A stretch of 64,000 nucleotides of DNA from Roseibium sediminicola (GCF_023156505.1 NZ_JALNMJ010000002.1:204382-268381), one strand, 5' to 3'. Positions 31,200-39,677 are shown, counted from the first letter of the stretch. The notes: a model not told the origin generated them from the sequence alone. A program made the numbers and translations.

Positions 31200-31480
31200 C
31201 AGTTAAGTATTACCTATAGTATTCGCGAGGTGCAGCGGCGCCTTTTTTTGTTTCCGGATCTGTGCAAAAGGGTGGGCGCGTTCCGGAGGCAGCTTTCCGG
31301 GCCATGATCAATTTCGCTTTAACGCCCGGCCTTCCTTTGTCTGCAAGCTGGCCAAGCCGACAGGTGTTTGTTATCCCTACGGGAGACGCGACCCGGGTCT
31401 GTGGAGGAGCGACAATTTTCCAGTTATCCATTTTTTCGAGCATGCCGCTGTTGGCCGAGCCGCTGCGCTTGCGTGCCACC
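31200..31480. other. Leader region of the TAXI gene
   Basis: Together with the terminator, this makes a 332-bp gap between genes. An ORF is open through it in the TAXI frame from 31262, but the translation lacks any conserved or signal-peptide character, so I treat it as untranslated. No other feature is seen. Confidence 0.5.
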
Positions 31481-32485
31481 ATGCCGCGCCGCTTTTTCAG
31501 AAAGGCTCTGATCCCGGCGCTGGCACTGGCCATATCATTGGCGATACCTATGCAGGCCTTCGGCGCCGACCAGCATTTTGTCACCATCGGCACCGGCGGC
31601 GTCACCGGTGTCTACTATCCGTCGGGAGGAGCGACCTGCAAGATCGTCAACCGCAGCCGCGCCGAGCACGGGGTGCGCTGCTCGGTGGAGACGACCTTCG
31701 GGTCCATCGACAACATCGAGAAGATCCGCCAGGGCGAAATCGACTTCGGCTATGTCCAGTCCGACTGGCAGTCCCATGCCTATCACGGCACATCGGTGTT
31801 CGAGCCGGCCGGGCCGTTCGAGGATCTGCGCGCGGTGTTTTCCCTGCACACGGAAGTCGCCACGATTGTCGTACGCGAGGACTCCGAGTTCCGGACTTTT
31901 GCGGACCTGAAGCATGCCCGGATCAATGTTGGCGCCAAGGGCTCCGGTTCTGCGGCTTCCTGGCGCACGCTGATCAGCCGTCTCGGCTGGACCGAGGCCG
32001 ATCAGACGGGGTTATCGGATCTCAGGACGTCGGAACTCGCCGAAGCCCTGTGTACGGGTACGGTCGACGCCTTTTTCGTGCTGATCGGCCATCCCGCCGC
32101 ACTCATCGAGGAAACACAGGCGGATTGCAACATCCGCCTGATCGGCATTGACGGCGAGGCGGTCGACAGCCTTCTCGACGAAGCGCCCTATTACATTGCC
32201 GCGGAGATTCCGGCGGGGTTCTACGGCCTGAAGCAACCCGTTCCGTCCTTCGGCGTGGTCGCAACCTTCGTGACTTCAGCCAAGATGCCGGACGAGATCG
32301 TGTCCACCATGGTCAAGGCCCTGTCCGATCACTTCGACAGTTTCCGGTTGCTCCACCCGGCACTGAACAATCTCAAACTGTCCGACATGGTCGCCGCCGA
32401 CATGGCCGCCCCGCTACATCCTGGCGCATTGACCTTCTACCGTGATCAAGGCCTATTGCCCGCGCCCGGTGAAGACACAAAGTGA
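31481..32485 (+). CDS. TAXI-family TRAP transporter periplasmic binding protein (orphan)
   Basis: I place the start at ATG 31481 (334 aa) because it begins a clean signal peptide: MPRRFFRKALIPALALAIS... ending near AFGA. The mature protein opens with HFVTIGTGGVTGVYYPSGGATC, the typical TAXI (TRAP-associated extracytoplasmic immunogenic) N-terminus, and continues with GEIDFGYVQSDWQ, FRTFADLKHARINVGAKGSGS and a C-terminal type II periplasmic-binding fold. Such proteins deliver small organic acids to a DctQM-like permease. No TRAP membrane subunit is encoded nearby, so either it serves a distant permease or it has a sensing role. The longer frame from 31262 would bury the signal peptide. Confidence 0.88.
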   Translation: MPRRFFRKALIPALALAISLAIPMQAFGADQHFVTIGTGGVTGVYYPSGGATCKIVNRSRAEHGVRCSVETTFGSIDNIEKIRQGEIDFGYVQSDWQSHAYHGTSVFEPAGPFEDLRAVFSLHTEVATIVVREDSEFRTFADLKHARINVGAKGSGSAASWRTLISRLGWTEADQTGLSDLRTSELAEALCTGTVDAFFVLIGHPAALIEETQADCNIRLIGIDGEAVDSLLDEAPYYIAAEIPAGFYGLKQPVPSFGVVATFVTSAKMPDEIVSTMVKALSDHFDSFRLLHPALNNLKLSDMVAADMAAPLHPGALTFYRDQGLLPAPGEDTK

Positions 32486-32613
32486 GCATTCTGCCGTCCT
32501 CTCCAAAAGGTGAGGGCTTTGTGTGTTCGCCCGGGGCGACAAACAAGCTAAAGACGGCAGTCTGACCCGCTCGCGGACCAGTCGTCTTGGCCGCGCAACA
32601 ATCGGAATCTCGC

Positions 32614-33354
32614 ATGATCCAGGACGTAACCATCATCGGCGCTGCTCTTGCCGGGGTGCTTTCCTTCGTCAGCCCCTGTGTGCTGCCGCTGGTGCCGCCC
32701 TATCTGGGTTTTCTCGCCGGCGTGTCGTTGGAGCAATTGAACGGTGAGGAAGGCGACAGGACCGCAGCGACAAGGCGCGTCTTTTTCAGCGCATTGGTGT
32801 TTGTGCTCGGCTTCTCCACCGTGTTTGTGCTGCTGGGGGCAACGGCCAGTTTCCTCGGCCAGTTCATCCGCGGCTATCTGGACTATCTCGGCTATATCGC
32901 CGGCGCGGCCATCATCGTCATGGGCCTGCATTTCCTGGGAGTCTTCCGGATCGGGCTGCTTTACCGCGAGGCGCGTGTGCATGTGGAGAAAAAGCCGGCC
33001 GGACCACTCGGCGCCTATCTGATAGGCTTGGCCTTCGGTTTTGGCTGGACCCCTTGCGTCGGCCCGATCCTGGCGGCGATCCTGTTTGTGGCGGGTTCGG
33101 AGGACACTGTCGGTCAGGGCGCGCTGCTGTTAAGTGCCTATGCGCTCGGGCTCGGTGTGCCGTTCCTGATCGCGGCGCTGTTCGCGGGACCGTTCCTGGG
33201 GTTCATGAAGCGCTTCCGCAAGCATATGGGCCTGGTGGAAAAGGCCATGGGCGGCGTTCTGGTTCTGACCGGTATCATGTTCCTTACCGGCCAGATGGCG
33301 GTTTTGTCCTACTGGCTTCTGGAAACGTTTCCGGCGCTGCAGACGGTCGGCTGA
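32614..33354 (+). CDS. ccdA: CcdA-type thiol-disulfide membrane protein
   Basis: CcdA passes reducing equivalents across the membrane for cytochrome c maturation and periplasmic thiol reduction. The 246-residue protein has about six transmembrane helices and the two family Cys motifs: FVSPCVLPLVPPY (Cys22) and GWTPCVGPI (Cys148). I chose ATG 32614 (MIQDVTIIGAALAGVL); the frame opens 27 bp earlier but without membrane character. No thioredoxin-like partner or ccm gene is adjacent. Alternative names within this DsbD-gamma family (e.g. ScsB-like) cannot be excluded. Confidence 0.9.
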   Translation: MIQDVTIIGAALAGVLSFVSPCVLPLVPPYLGFLAGVSLEQLNGEEGDRTAATRRVFFSALVFVLGFSTVFVLLGATASFLGQFIRGYLDYLGYIAGAAIIVMGLHFLGVFRIGLLYREARVHVEKKPAGPLGAYLIGLAFGFGWTPCVGPILAAILFVAGSEDTVGQGALLLSAYALGLGVPFLIAALFAGPFLGFMKRFRKHMGLVEKAMGGVLVLTGIMFLTGQMAVLSYWLLETFPALQTVG

Positions 33355-33372
33355 GCAAGCTCTCAGGTTGGT

Positions 33373-33539
33373 CTAGTGTGGTGAATTTGACATTCGCCTC
33401 ATTGTTGCAGCGACCATCGAAGCGAATTTCAAATTCGAAAACCACACTAGAAACATATGCTTGCTAGTCACCCTTTTGAATCTAAAGCTCGTTCCGAGTG
33501 TACCGGGAAATAAGACGAACTTCAGATTCGGGTGACTAG
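33373..33539. repeat. 167-bp double-hairpin repeat unit, copy 1
   Basis: The unit has two palindromes. Hairpin A (33373-33450) has arms beginning CTAGTGTGGT and ending ACCACACTAG, extended inward by GAATTTGA-type pairing. Hairpin B (33464-33539) runs from CTAGTCACCC to GGGTGACTAG, extended inward by GAATCT/AGATTC. A 13-nt spacer joins them. Each hairpin is bounded by CTAG, as expected for small elements inserting at CTAG with TA duplication (known for IS630-type transposons). No protein is encoded. The last CTAG is shared with the next element. Confidence 0.85.
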
Positions 33540-33962
33540 GGTCTGTGGACAATTAGGATTTGGTCTTGGTTTGAATGCAAATGGCTCAATTTCCTGAAGC
33601 AAAGGCGCGGGAAGGGCTAGTGTGGTGAATTTGACATTCGCCTCATTGAGGCGGCATCTTCCGTAGCGAATTTCAAATTCGAAAACCACACTAGAAACAT
33701 AGTCTTGTTAGTCACCTTTTTGAATCTGAAGTTCGTTCTGAGCTTGCTGAAAAATGAGACGAACTTCAGATTCAGGTGACTAACCCTTTCAAGCCTTTGC
33801 GACGCCGAAATGAGCCATTTGAGCTAAATCCCCATTGCAAATATCTGGGGGGATGCTGCGGATTTCGGTTTCGCGTGCGTCGGAAAGTCCTTGTGGTGGG
33901 CAACACCACTGCGGATTTTCCTCCTGCTCGAAGACCGAAACCTAATTGTCCACAGACCCTAG
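33536..33962. mobile_element. Non-autonomous element (MITE-like) with 22-bp perfect terminal inverted repeats, containing repeat copy 2
   Basis: The ends are perfect inverted repeats: 33536-33557 (CTAGGGTCTGTGGACAATTAGG) read inward is matched by 33941-33962. Similarity continues further in: both arms contain GGTCTT, AAATGGCTCA, GCAAAGGC and AAGGG in the same order. The left arm is about 81 nt and the right about 179 nt. The middle is filled by the second double-hairpin unit. There is no transposase ORF, so this is a MITE-like derivative mobilised in trans. The ends resemble what I recall of IS5/IS427-type elements, but family assignment is tentative. Its right CTAG forms the stop codon of the adjacent minus-strand gene. 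Confidence 0.8.
33617..33783. repeat. 167-bp double-hairpin repeat unit, copy 2
   Basis: This is a direct repeat of 33373-33539 at an offset of exactly 244 bp. Hairpin A arms (33617-33694) are identical to copy 1 while the loop sequence differs. In hairpin B (33708-33783) two stem pairs change together: the outermost C-G becomes T-A and the tenth C-G becomes T-A. The unpaired TTTT bulge is kept. This copy sits inside the larger inverted-repeat element. Confidence 0.85.
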
Positions 33963-35221
33963 AACGCTGTGTCCCGGAACTTGGCGGCGGTCACAAGTGG
34001 ATCGCCGGCGAAGAGCGCCGGATGGCAGAGTTCCGTAACATCGAGCAGGTGCAGGCAGGCTACCGCGGCATCTGCCGCATTTGCAAAGGGCCCGACCATC
34101 AGCGCGATATCGCCCTCGGCCGTTTGTCTCTGCATCAGAAGAGGCTGCAAGTCCCGCATACGCTCCGAATTCTGAGCCTTGAAATCGGCCCAGGCCTTTG
34201 CCGCCCCGGCGGAGGTCCGGTAGTGGCCGATGATGGCACCGAAATCGCTGCGTTTCAGGTGGCGGTCACCGCCGCCGCGCAGCCGTCCTGACGGGCTGGA
34301 TGGGGTGATGACCTTCGGCCGCAACGCGGTTTGTGTCGGCGTCGCGTCAAAACCCTCCGGCTGGGTGTCCTGGGCCTGTGTGGGGATGGACCCGGTCGAG
34401 ACCGGCGGGGTGGACGATTCCGGCAGCCGCACTTGTGGCGGGGTGGCGGGCATGACCTGGACAATCCGCACAGGTTCTTCCGGATTGGCTGTTTCGCCGG
34501 ATGGAACTGCGAGGTCCTCGGCTGAATTGTAAAGGCTGATCAACCGGGGAGGCGATTGCCGCTGCGTCTCCGGACCGGGGGCGACCGGCTGCTGCGCACC
34601 AACAATTGAAGGCGCGGCCTGAGGCGCGTTGCTCCTCAACGGGGCCGTTGCTTTTTCCGGCTTTTCTCGGGAGCGCGGCGCGGCTTTGGGGGTAGGGGGC
34701 TGAAGGGCTGGCGCCCTGGTGATCACCACGCCTGGGCCGGGTTCGGCCGTCATGTCACCGGCGCTTGCCGGCTGTCCGCTGCCAGCGAGCTTGCCAACCG
34801 CAACCTGCTTTTCCAGGGCGGCGATGCGGCGGGAATAGGCGACGTTTTGTTCCGACAGGGCGCTCAACCGGCGGCGAAGCCCGATGACTTCCTTCTGAAG
34901 CACCTCAATTTGGCCCTGGCTGATGTCCGTGACTGGCGATGGAGGCACGTCGTGCGGCAGTTGCATGACATCGATTGCCGGCGCGGATCGGGAAATGGAC
35001 GCAGTGGTCTCGACATCGCCGCCAGGAGGCAACGCCAGGCCACCGGGTGCCCGGCTGGCGGGAGAGAAGGTGCTGTGCTGGAAGCTGAACTGGTAGGAGG
35101 CAAGGCCGACGGTGCCCATCAACCCGGCGGCAAACGCCCAGGACAACAGGCCGACACGCGATGGCGTGAACGTGTCCCGGACAAGGTCCCGCATGGACTT
35201 GCTTGCCTGCTGCTTTGCCAA
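33959..35221 (-). CDS. Membrane-anchored coiled-coil protein with SPOR-like C-terminus
   Basis: This 420-residue protein of unknown function has a short basic N-terminus and a single transmembrane helix at ~23-42 (GLLSWAFAAGLMGTVGLASY). A coiled-coil follows near 103-140 (IEVLQKEVIGLRRRLSALSEQ). A long Pro/Ala/Thr-rich, probably disordered region spans ~150-325. A C-terminal domain (~335-415: FGAIIGHYRTSAGAAKAW ... GDIALMVGPFANAADAAVACLHL) has the length and strand-helix pattern of SPOR/sporulation-repeat peptidoglycan-binding folds. This suggests an envelope role, by inference. Its TAG stop (complement of 33959-33961) lies in the terminal CTAG of the MITE-like element, so the true ancestral C-terminus may have been altered or just preserved. 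It is divergent from glmU. Confidence 0.75.
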   Translation of the reverse strand: MAKQQASKSMRDLVRDTFTPSRVGLLSWAFAAGLMGTVGLASYQFSFQHSTFSPASRAPGGLALPPGGDVETTASISRSAPAIDVMQLPHDVPPSPVTDISQGQIEVLQKEVIGLRRRLSALSEQNVAYSRRIAALEKQVAVGKLAGSGQPASAGDMTAEPGPGVVITRAPALQPPTPKAAPRSREKPEKATAPLRSNAPQAAPSIVGAQQPVAPGPETQRQSPPRLISLYNSAEDLAVPSGETANPEEPVRIVQVMPATPPQVRLPESSTPPVSTGSIPTQAQDTQPEGFDATPTQTALRPKVITPSSPSGRLRGGGDRHLKRSDFGAIIGHYRTSAGAAKAWADFKAQNSERMRDLQPLLMQRQTAEGDIALMVGPFANAADAAVACLHLLDVTELCHPALFAGDPLVTAAKFRDTAF

Positions 35222-35403
35222 ATTCCTCGCGTCCCGCGCCTAATTGCGAATCTTTCAGAAGATACCCTATCAGGAGCTTATTATGGTTAACGAAACGCAA
35301 ACCTGAACGTCAGCGCAGTCAGATCTTTCAATGTTCTGTGGATCGGGGCATATAGAGGCGCGATTGCGTCTCCGACGCCTGACACTTTGATACTGGACAT
35401 TTG

Positions 35404-36759
35404 ATGAGAAACCGTTCCTGCCTTTCCATCGTTCTGGCCGCGGGGCTGGGAACCCGAATGAAGTCCGACTTGCCCAAGGTTATGCACGAGATCGGCGGAC
35501 TGCCGCTGGTCGGTCATGTGGTGAAGGCACTGCAGAGCGCGGGCTCAGAGCGCATTTCGGTCGTCACCGGACCGGATATGCCGGCGCTCGAAAAACTGGT
35601 CTACGAATTGGCGCCGTCGGCACGCTGCTACGTTCAGACCGACCGGCTCGGCACCGCCCATGCCGCTCTTGCGGCCAGACCTGCATTGGACTTCCCCGCC
35701 GATGACGTTCTCATCCTGTTTGGCGACACGCCGCTGGTAACCGCCGAAACAGTCGGCCGGGTGCGAAAGGCGCTTGCGGACGGCGCCGATCTGGTCGTGC
35801 TGGGATTCGAAACCCGCAGGCCTTTCGGTTATGGCCGGCTCTTGACGGAGAACGGCCGTCTGGTTGCCATTCGAGAGGAAAAGGACGCTACGGAGGAAGA
35901 ACGCAAGGTCACGTTCTGCAATTCCGGCATCATGGGCTTTGGCGGCGCGCAGGCTCTTGCCCTGCTTGAAGCCATCGGCAACAGCAACGCCAAGGGTGAA
36001 TATTATCTGACCGACGCGGTGGAAATCGCCAACGCGAAAGGCCTCAAGGTGGTGGCGGTGTCGGGAACGGAAATCGAAACCCAGGGCATCAATACGCGCG
36101 CCCAGCTGGCGTCTTGCGAGGCCGATTTTCAGGCCCGAAAGCGCCGTGCCGCGTTGGAAACCGGCTGCACCTTGCTGGCGCCGGCGACAGTTTATTTTTC
36201 CCATGACACGGTGCTCGCACCGGATGTGACGGTTGAGCAGAATGTCGTCTTCGGCCCGGGCGTCAAAGTGGCAAAAGGCGCCCGGATCCGCGCTTTCAGC
36301 CATCTGGAGGGCGCTCAGGTCGGCGAAAACTGCGTAATCGGCCCTTACGCCCGCCTGCGGCCCGGTGCAGTGCTCGGGGCGGAAAGCCGTGTCGGCAATT
36401 TCGTCGAGGTCAAGAACGCAACCTTCGGGACCGGCGCCAAGGCCAATCATCTCAGCTATATCGGCGATGCCAGTGTCGGGTCGAAGTCGAATATCGGCGC
36501 AGGCACCATTACCTGCAATTACGACGGTTACCTGAAACACCGGACGGAAATTGGCGCGGGCAGTTTCGTCGGTTCCAATTCGACCTTGGTCGCTCCGGTC
36601 CGGCTCGGCAACGGTGCTTTCGTTGCGGCAGGCAGCGTCATCACCGACGATGTGTCGCGGGATTCCATGGCCTTCGGGCGGGCCCGGCAGACCGTCAAGG
36701 ACGGCAAGGCAAAGCAACTGCGTGACCGCCTGCAGGCGGCGAAGGACAGCAAATCCTAG
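35404..36759 (+). CDS. glmU: Bifunctional UDP-N-acetylglucosamine pyrophosphorylase / glucosamine-1-phosphate N-acetyltransferase
   Basis: GlmU acetylates glucosamine 1-phosphate and then uridylylates it to UDP-GlcNAc, the precursor of peptidoglycan and lipopolysaccharide. ATG 35404 is used (451 aa); a TTG directly precedes it. The N-terminal Rossmann domain has LAAGLGTRMKSDLPKVMH, GTAHAA and a GDTPLV metal-site motif. From about residue 250 a left-handed beta-helix carries hexapeptide repeats, with the acetyltransferase active-site region NFVEVKNATFG, HLSYIGDASVG and NIGAGTITCNYDG. It is followed 108 bp later by glmS, so hexosamine synthesis genes are grouped. Confidence 0.97.
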   Translation: MRNRSCLSIVLAAGLGTRMKSDLPKVMHEIGGLPLVGHVVKALQSAGSERISVVTGPDMPALEKLVYELAPSARCYVQTDRLGTAHAALAARPALDFPADDVLILFGDTPLVTAETVGRVRKALADGADLVVLGFETRRPFGYGRLLTENGRLVAIREEKDATEEERKVTFCNSGIMGFGGAQALALLEAIGNSNAKGEYYLTDAVEIANAKGLKVVAVSGTEIETQGINTRAQLASCEADFQARKRRAALETGCTLLAPATVYFSHDTVLAPDVTVEQNVVFGPGVKVAKGARIRAFSHLEGAQVGENCVIGPYARLRPGAVLGAESRVGNFVEVKNATFGTGAKANHLSYIGDASVGSKSNIGAGTITCNYDGYLKHRTEIGAGSFVGSNSTLVAPVRLGNGAFVAAGSVITDDVSRDSMAFGRARQTVKDGKAKQLRDRLQAAKDSKS

Positions 36760-36867
36760 GCGATTTGCACCTTGTCATTTTCTGACACAGGGATTGATTT
36801 CAGTTTGGCCGGCACTGTCGTCTAAAGCAGGGTGGTCTTCTGGGTCATTTTATCAAAGGGCAATTAT

Positions 36868-38694
36868 ATGTGTGGTATCGTTGGCGTTTTGGGCCGTGTA
36901 GAAGTAGCGCCGCGGATTGTCGATTCGCTGAAGCGCCTGGAATATCGCGGTTACGATTCCGCCGGGGTTGCCACGCTGGTCGATGGACAGCTGGTCCGCC
37001 GCCGCGCCGAGGGCAAGCTGCGCAATCTGGAATCGGTTCTTGAAAACGCGCCTCTGGCAGGAAGCGCCGGCATTGGTCATACGAGATGGGCCACCCATGG
37101 CGCGCCGACAGTCACCAACGCCCATCCGCACCTGGCCGGATCGGTCGCTGTCGTCCACAACGGTATCATTGAAAACTATCTGGACCTGCGCGACGAGGTC
37201 TCTGCGGCTGGGGCTGTTCTCGACACGGAAACGGACACCGAAGTCGTCGCCCATCTGATCAACCTCGCCATGGCTGCCGGCAAAAGCCCGCGCGACGCTG
37301 TGGCCGATGTGCTGCCCCGCCTGAAAGGCGCATTTGCGCTTGCGCTGCTGTTTGCCGGTGAGGACGATCTCCTGATCGGCGCCCGCAAGGGCTCGCCTCT
37401 GGCAATCGGCCACGGGGAGGGCGAAATGTTCCTCGGTTCGGATGCCATTGCACTGTCGCCGTTTACCGACCGGATCACCTATCTTGAAGAAGGCGATTGG
37501 GCGGTGCTGACCCGCTCGAGCGTCGATATCTTTGATAGGGACAATACCCAAGTGGCGCGGCCGGAGGCAAAATCCTCGGTCACTTCCAGCCTGATGGACA
37601 AGGGCAATTACAAGCATTTCATGGCCAAGGAAATCCATGAGCAGCCGGAAGTGCTTGGCCACACGCTGTCGCGCTATTTCGATTACACATCCAATCAGGC
37701 CAGTGTCGAAGGTGCCGATGCCCTGAATTTCAAGGATCTCAACCGCTTGATAATCACGGCTTGCGGAACGGCCTATCTGGCAGGCCTGGTATCCAAATAC
37801 TGGTTTGAGAAATACGCCCGGCTGCCGGTCGAAATCGACATCGCCAGCGAGTTCCGCTACCGGGAAACACCTGTCTGCGATAAAGACGCAGCCCTGTTCA
37901 TTTCCCAGTCCGGCGAGACCGCGGACACTTTGGCATCGTTGCGTTACTGCAAGGAACACGGCGCAACGATCGGCGCGATCGTGAATGTGCCGGAAAGCAC
38001 GATTGCGCGTGAGGCCGACAGGGTGTTCCCGACGATAGCAGGTCCGGAAATCGGCGTTGCCTCGACCAAGGCCTTTACCTGCCAGCTCGCGGTTCTGGCT
38101 GCGCTTGCCCTGCAGGCTGGCCGCGAACGCGGCGTGCTCAGCGAGGCCCGCGAAAAGGAACTGGTCGCGGAACTGACCGAGGTGCCGAGCCTGGCTCTGA
38201 AGGCGCTCGCCGCCGAAACGGACATCGAGAAACTGTCCCAACCTTTGTCCAAGGCGCAAAATGCGCTTTATCTCGGCCGGGCGACTAATTTCCCGCTTGC
38301 GCTCGAGGGTGCGCTGAAACTGAAAGAACTGTCCTATATTCACGCGGAAGGCTATGCCGCTGGTGAATTGAAACATGGTCCGATCGCCCTGATCGACGAG
38401 AACATGCCGGTCTTCGTGATCGCGCCTTATGACGCGATCTATGAAAAGACTGTCTCCAACATGCAGGAAGTGGCAGCGCGCGGTGGCCGGATCGTCCTGA
38501 TCACGGATGAGCGCGGTGCGGCCGAATGCGGGAACGCTGCGGAAAACACCGTTGTCCTGCCGAACATGACGGACATTGTCGCGCCGATCATCTACGCTCT
38601 GCCAGTTCAGATGATCGCCTATCATACCGCTGTTTTCATGGGCACCGACGTGGATCAGCCGCGCAATCTCGCCAAGTCCGTGACGGTCGAATGA
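36868..38694 (+). CDS. glmS: Glutamine-fructose-6-phosphate aminotransferase (isomerizing)
   Basis: GlmS makes glucosamine 6-phosphate from fructose 6-phosphate and glutamine. The start is ATG 36868 (608 aa), because the N-terminal Cys2 of MCGIVGVLG is the glutaminase nucleophile; the open frame from a GTG at 36832 would block it. The Ntn amidotransferase domain has LEYRGYDSAG and GHTRWATHG. Two SIS domains follow, with TACGTAYLAG and SQSGETADTLA in the first. The C-terminus LAKSVTVE matches the family. The stop overlaps the next start (ATGA). Confidence 0.97.
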   Translation: MCGIVGVLGRVEVAPRIVDSLKRLEYRGYDSAGVATLVDGQLVRRRAEGKLRNLESVLENAPLAGSAGIGHTRWATHGAPTVTNAHPHLAGSVAVVHNGIIENYLDLRDEVSAAGAVLDTETDTEVVAHLINLAMAAGKSPRDAVADVLPRLKGAFALALLFAGEDDLLIGARKGSPLAIGHGEGEMFLGSDAIALSPFTDRITYLEEGDWAVLTRSSVDIFDRDNTQVARPEAKSSVTSSLMDKGNYKHFMAKEIHEQPEVLGHTLSRYFDYTSNQASVEGADALNFKDLNRLIITACGTAYLAGLVSKYWFEKYARLPVEIDIASEFRYRETPVCDKDAALFISQSGETADTLASLRYCKEHGATIGAIVNVPESTIAREADRVFPTIAGPEIGVASTKAFTCQLAVLAALALQAGRERGVLSEAREKELVAELTEVPSLALKALAAETDIEKLSQPLSKAQNALYLGRATNFPLALEGALKLKELSYIHAEGYAAGELKHGPIALIDENMPVFVIAPYDAIYEKTVSNMQEVAARGGRIVLITDERGAAECGNAAENTVVLPNMTDIVAPIIYALPVQMIAYHTAVFMGTDVDQPRNLAKSVTVE

Positions 38695-39134
38695 CGAATA
38701 TGGGCAATGGCACCACAAGCATTGTGTCTTTCGAGGAGCGGTTCAGGGCACCGGTCATTGCCCTTTGGAAAAAATGCGGTCTGGTCCGGCCCTGGAACGA
38801 TCCCGACAAGGATATCGACCGGAAGCTGACCGACCGGAACGGGGCATTCTTTCTGCTTCTGGAAGACGGCAGCCTGATCGGTTCCGTTATGGTCAGTCAC
38901 GATGGCCATCGAGGCTCGATCTATTATCTCAGCATCGATCCCGACCATCAGGCCGGCGGGCTCGGCAAGCAGCTCATGGCGCATTGCGAAGCCTATCTGA
39001 AGGATCTTGGCTGTCCGAAGATCAATCTGTTCGTCCGGCGCGGCAACGAACAGGTCATGGAGTTCTACGAAAGCCTCGGATATGCGGAAGAAGCGGCCAT
39101 TCCCATGGGCAAGAGGCTGATCCCGGATATCTGA
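38691..39134 (+). CDS. GNAT-family acetyltransferase (YpeA-like)
   Basis: This 147-residue protein starts at ATG 38691, overlapping the glmS stop by 4 bp. It has a single GNAT fold. The opening FEERFRAPVIALWKKCGLVRPWNDPDKDI resembles the YpeA subfamily. The acetyl-CoA loop is IDPDHQAGGLGKQLMAHCEAYL, and the C-terminus ends with RGNEQVMEFYESLGYAEE. The substrate is unknown; translational coupling to glmS could hint at amino-sugar metabolism, but YpeA homologues are found in many contexts. Confidence 0.85.
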   Translation: MTNMGNGTTSIVSFEERFRAPVIALWKKCGLVRPWNDPDKDIDRKLTDRNGAFFLLLEDGSLIGSVMVSHDGHRGSIYYLSIDPDHQAGGLGKQLMAHCEAYLKDLGCPKINLFVRRGNEQVMEFYESLGYAEEAAIPMGKRLIPDI

Positions 39135-39136
39135 GA

Positions 39137-39556
39137 TCAGGACTGTTTCGAGTATTCGTCGCTTGTAGTGACTTTTGGCCCGACCGGCCGGCTCACCACA
39201 AATGCGGCGCAGCCGCCGATGAACGCGCCGACCAGCAAAGCCAGCCAGAGAACGGGCTGAGCGGTGTAAACGAACATGCCGTAGCCAAACGCCATGCCCG
39301 AAACAGCGACGGTCTTGGCCTTGCGGCCGATGGCGCCGTGTTCCCGCCAGGCGATCACGGGCGGACCGAAGACCGGGTGGCTCAATATACGGGCTTCAAG
39401 AGCGGGCGAGGACCGTGCAAAACAGGCCGCGGCCAGAATAAAGAAGATGGTGCTCGGCAACAAAGGCAGAAAGGCACCGACGATTCCGAGACCGACACAG
39501 CCGGTTCCCAAAAGTTTGAAGGTTGTTCGCCGCACCACTGCCTCCGGAATCGGCAT
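39137..39556 (-). CDS. YbaN-type small membrane protein (DUF454)
   Basis: I choose the start at 39556 (139 aa, MPIPEAVVRRTTFKLLGTG), which gives the usual DUF454 length; the frame is open to 39715, but the extension overlaps the divergent gene and has no membrane pattern. The protein has about three hydrophobic helices: GLGIVGAFLPLLPSTIFFILAAACFA at ~18-45 and YGMFVYTAQPVLWLALLVGAFIGGCAAFVV near 95-125. The FARSSP...HPVFGPPVIAWREHGAI loop is typical of the family. Function is unknown. The gene is convergent with the acetyltransferase gene (2 bp apart). Confidence 0.78.
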   Translation of the reverse strand: MPIPEAVVRRTTFKLLGTGCVGLGIVGAFLPLLPSTIFFILAAACFARSSPALEARILSHPVFGPPVIAWREHGAIGRKAKTVAVSGMAFGYGMFVYTAQPVLWLALLVGAFIGGCAAFVVSRPVGPKVTTSDEYSKQS

Positions 39557-39677
39557 TTTTTGGGTTGATCGCTGAAAAATTAACCGAGCGTAGGATACCG
39601 CGCCGCGATAAAGATGCTTATCTAGGAACAGAACCGTTGAAAAGACGTGCGCCAATAGGGACTTCAAGGTGTCGCCC

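Noticed and set aside
33373..33962. CRISPR array
   Set aside because: Only two copies of a 167-bp unit with internal palindromes are present; there are no short regularly spaced repeats or cas genes.
36853..38718. 621-codon open frame on the minus strand across glmS
   Set aside because: Antisense shadow of a complete glmS gene, with low-complexity Arg/Gly/Asp-rich translation.
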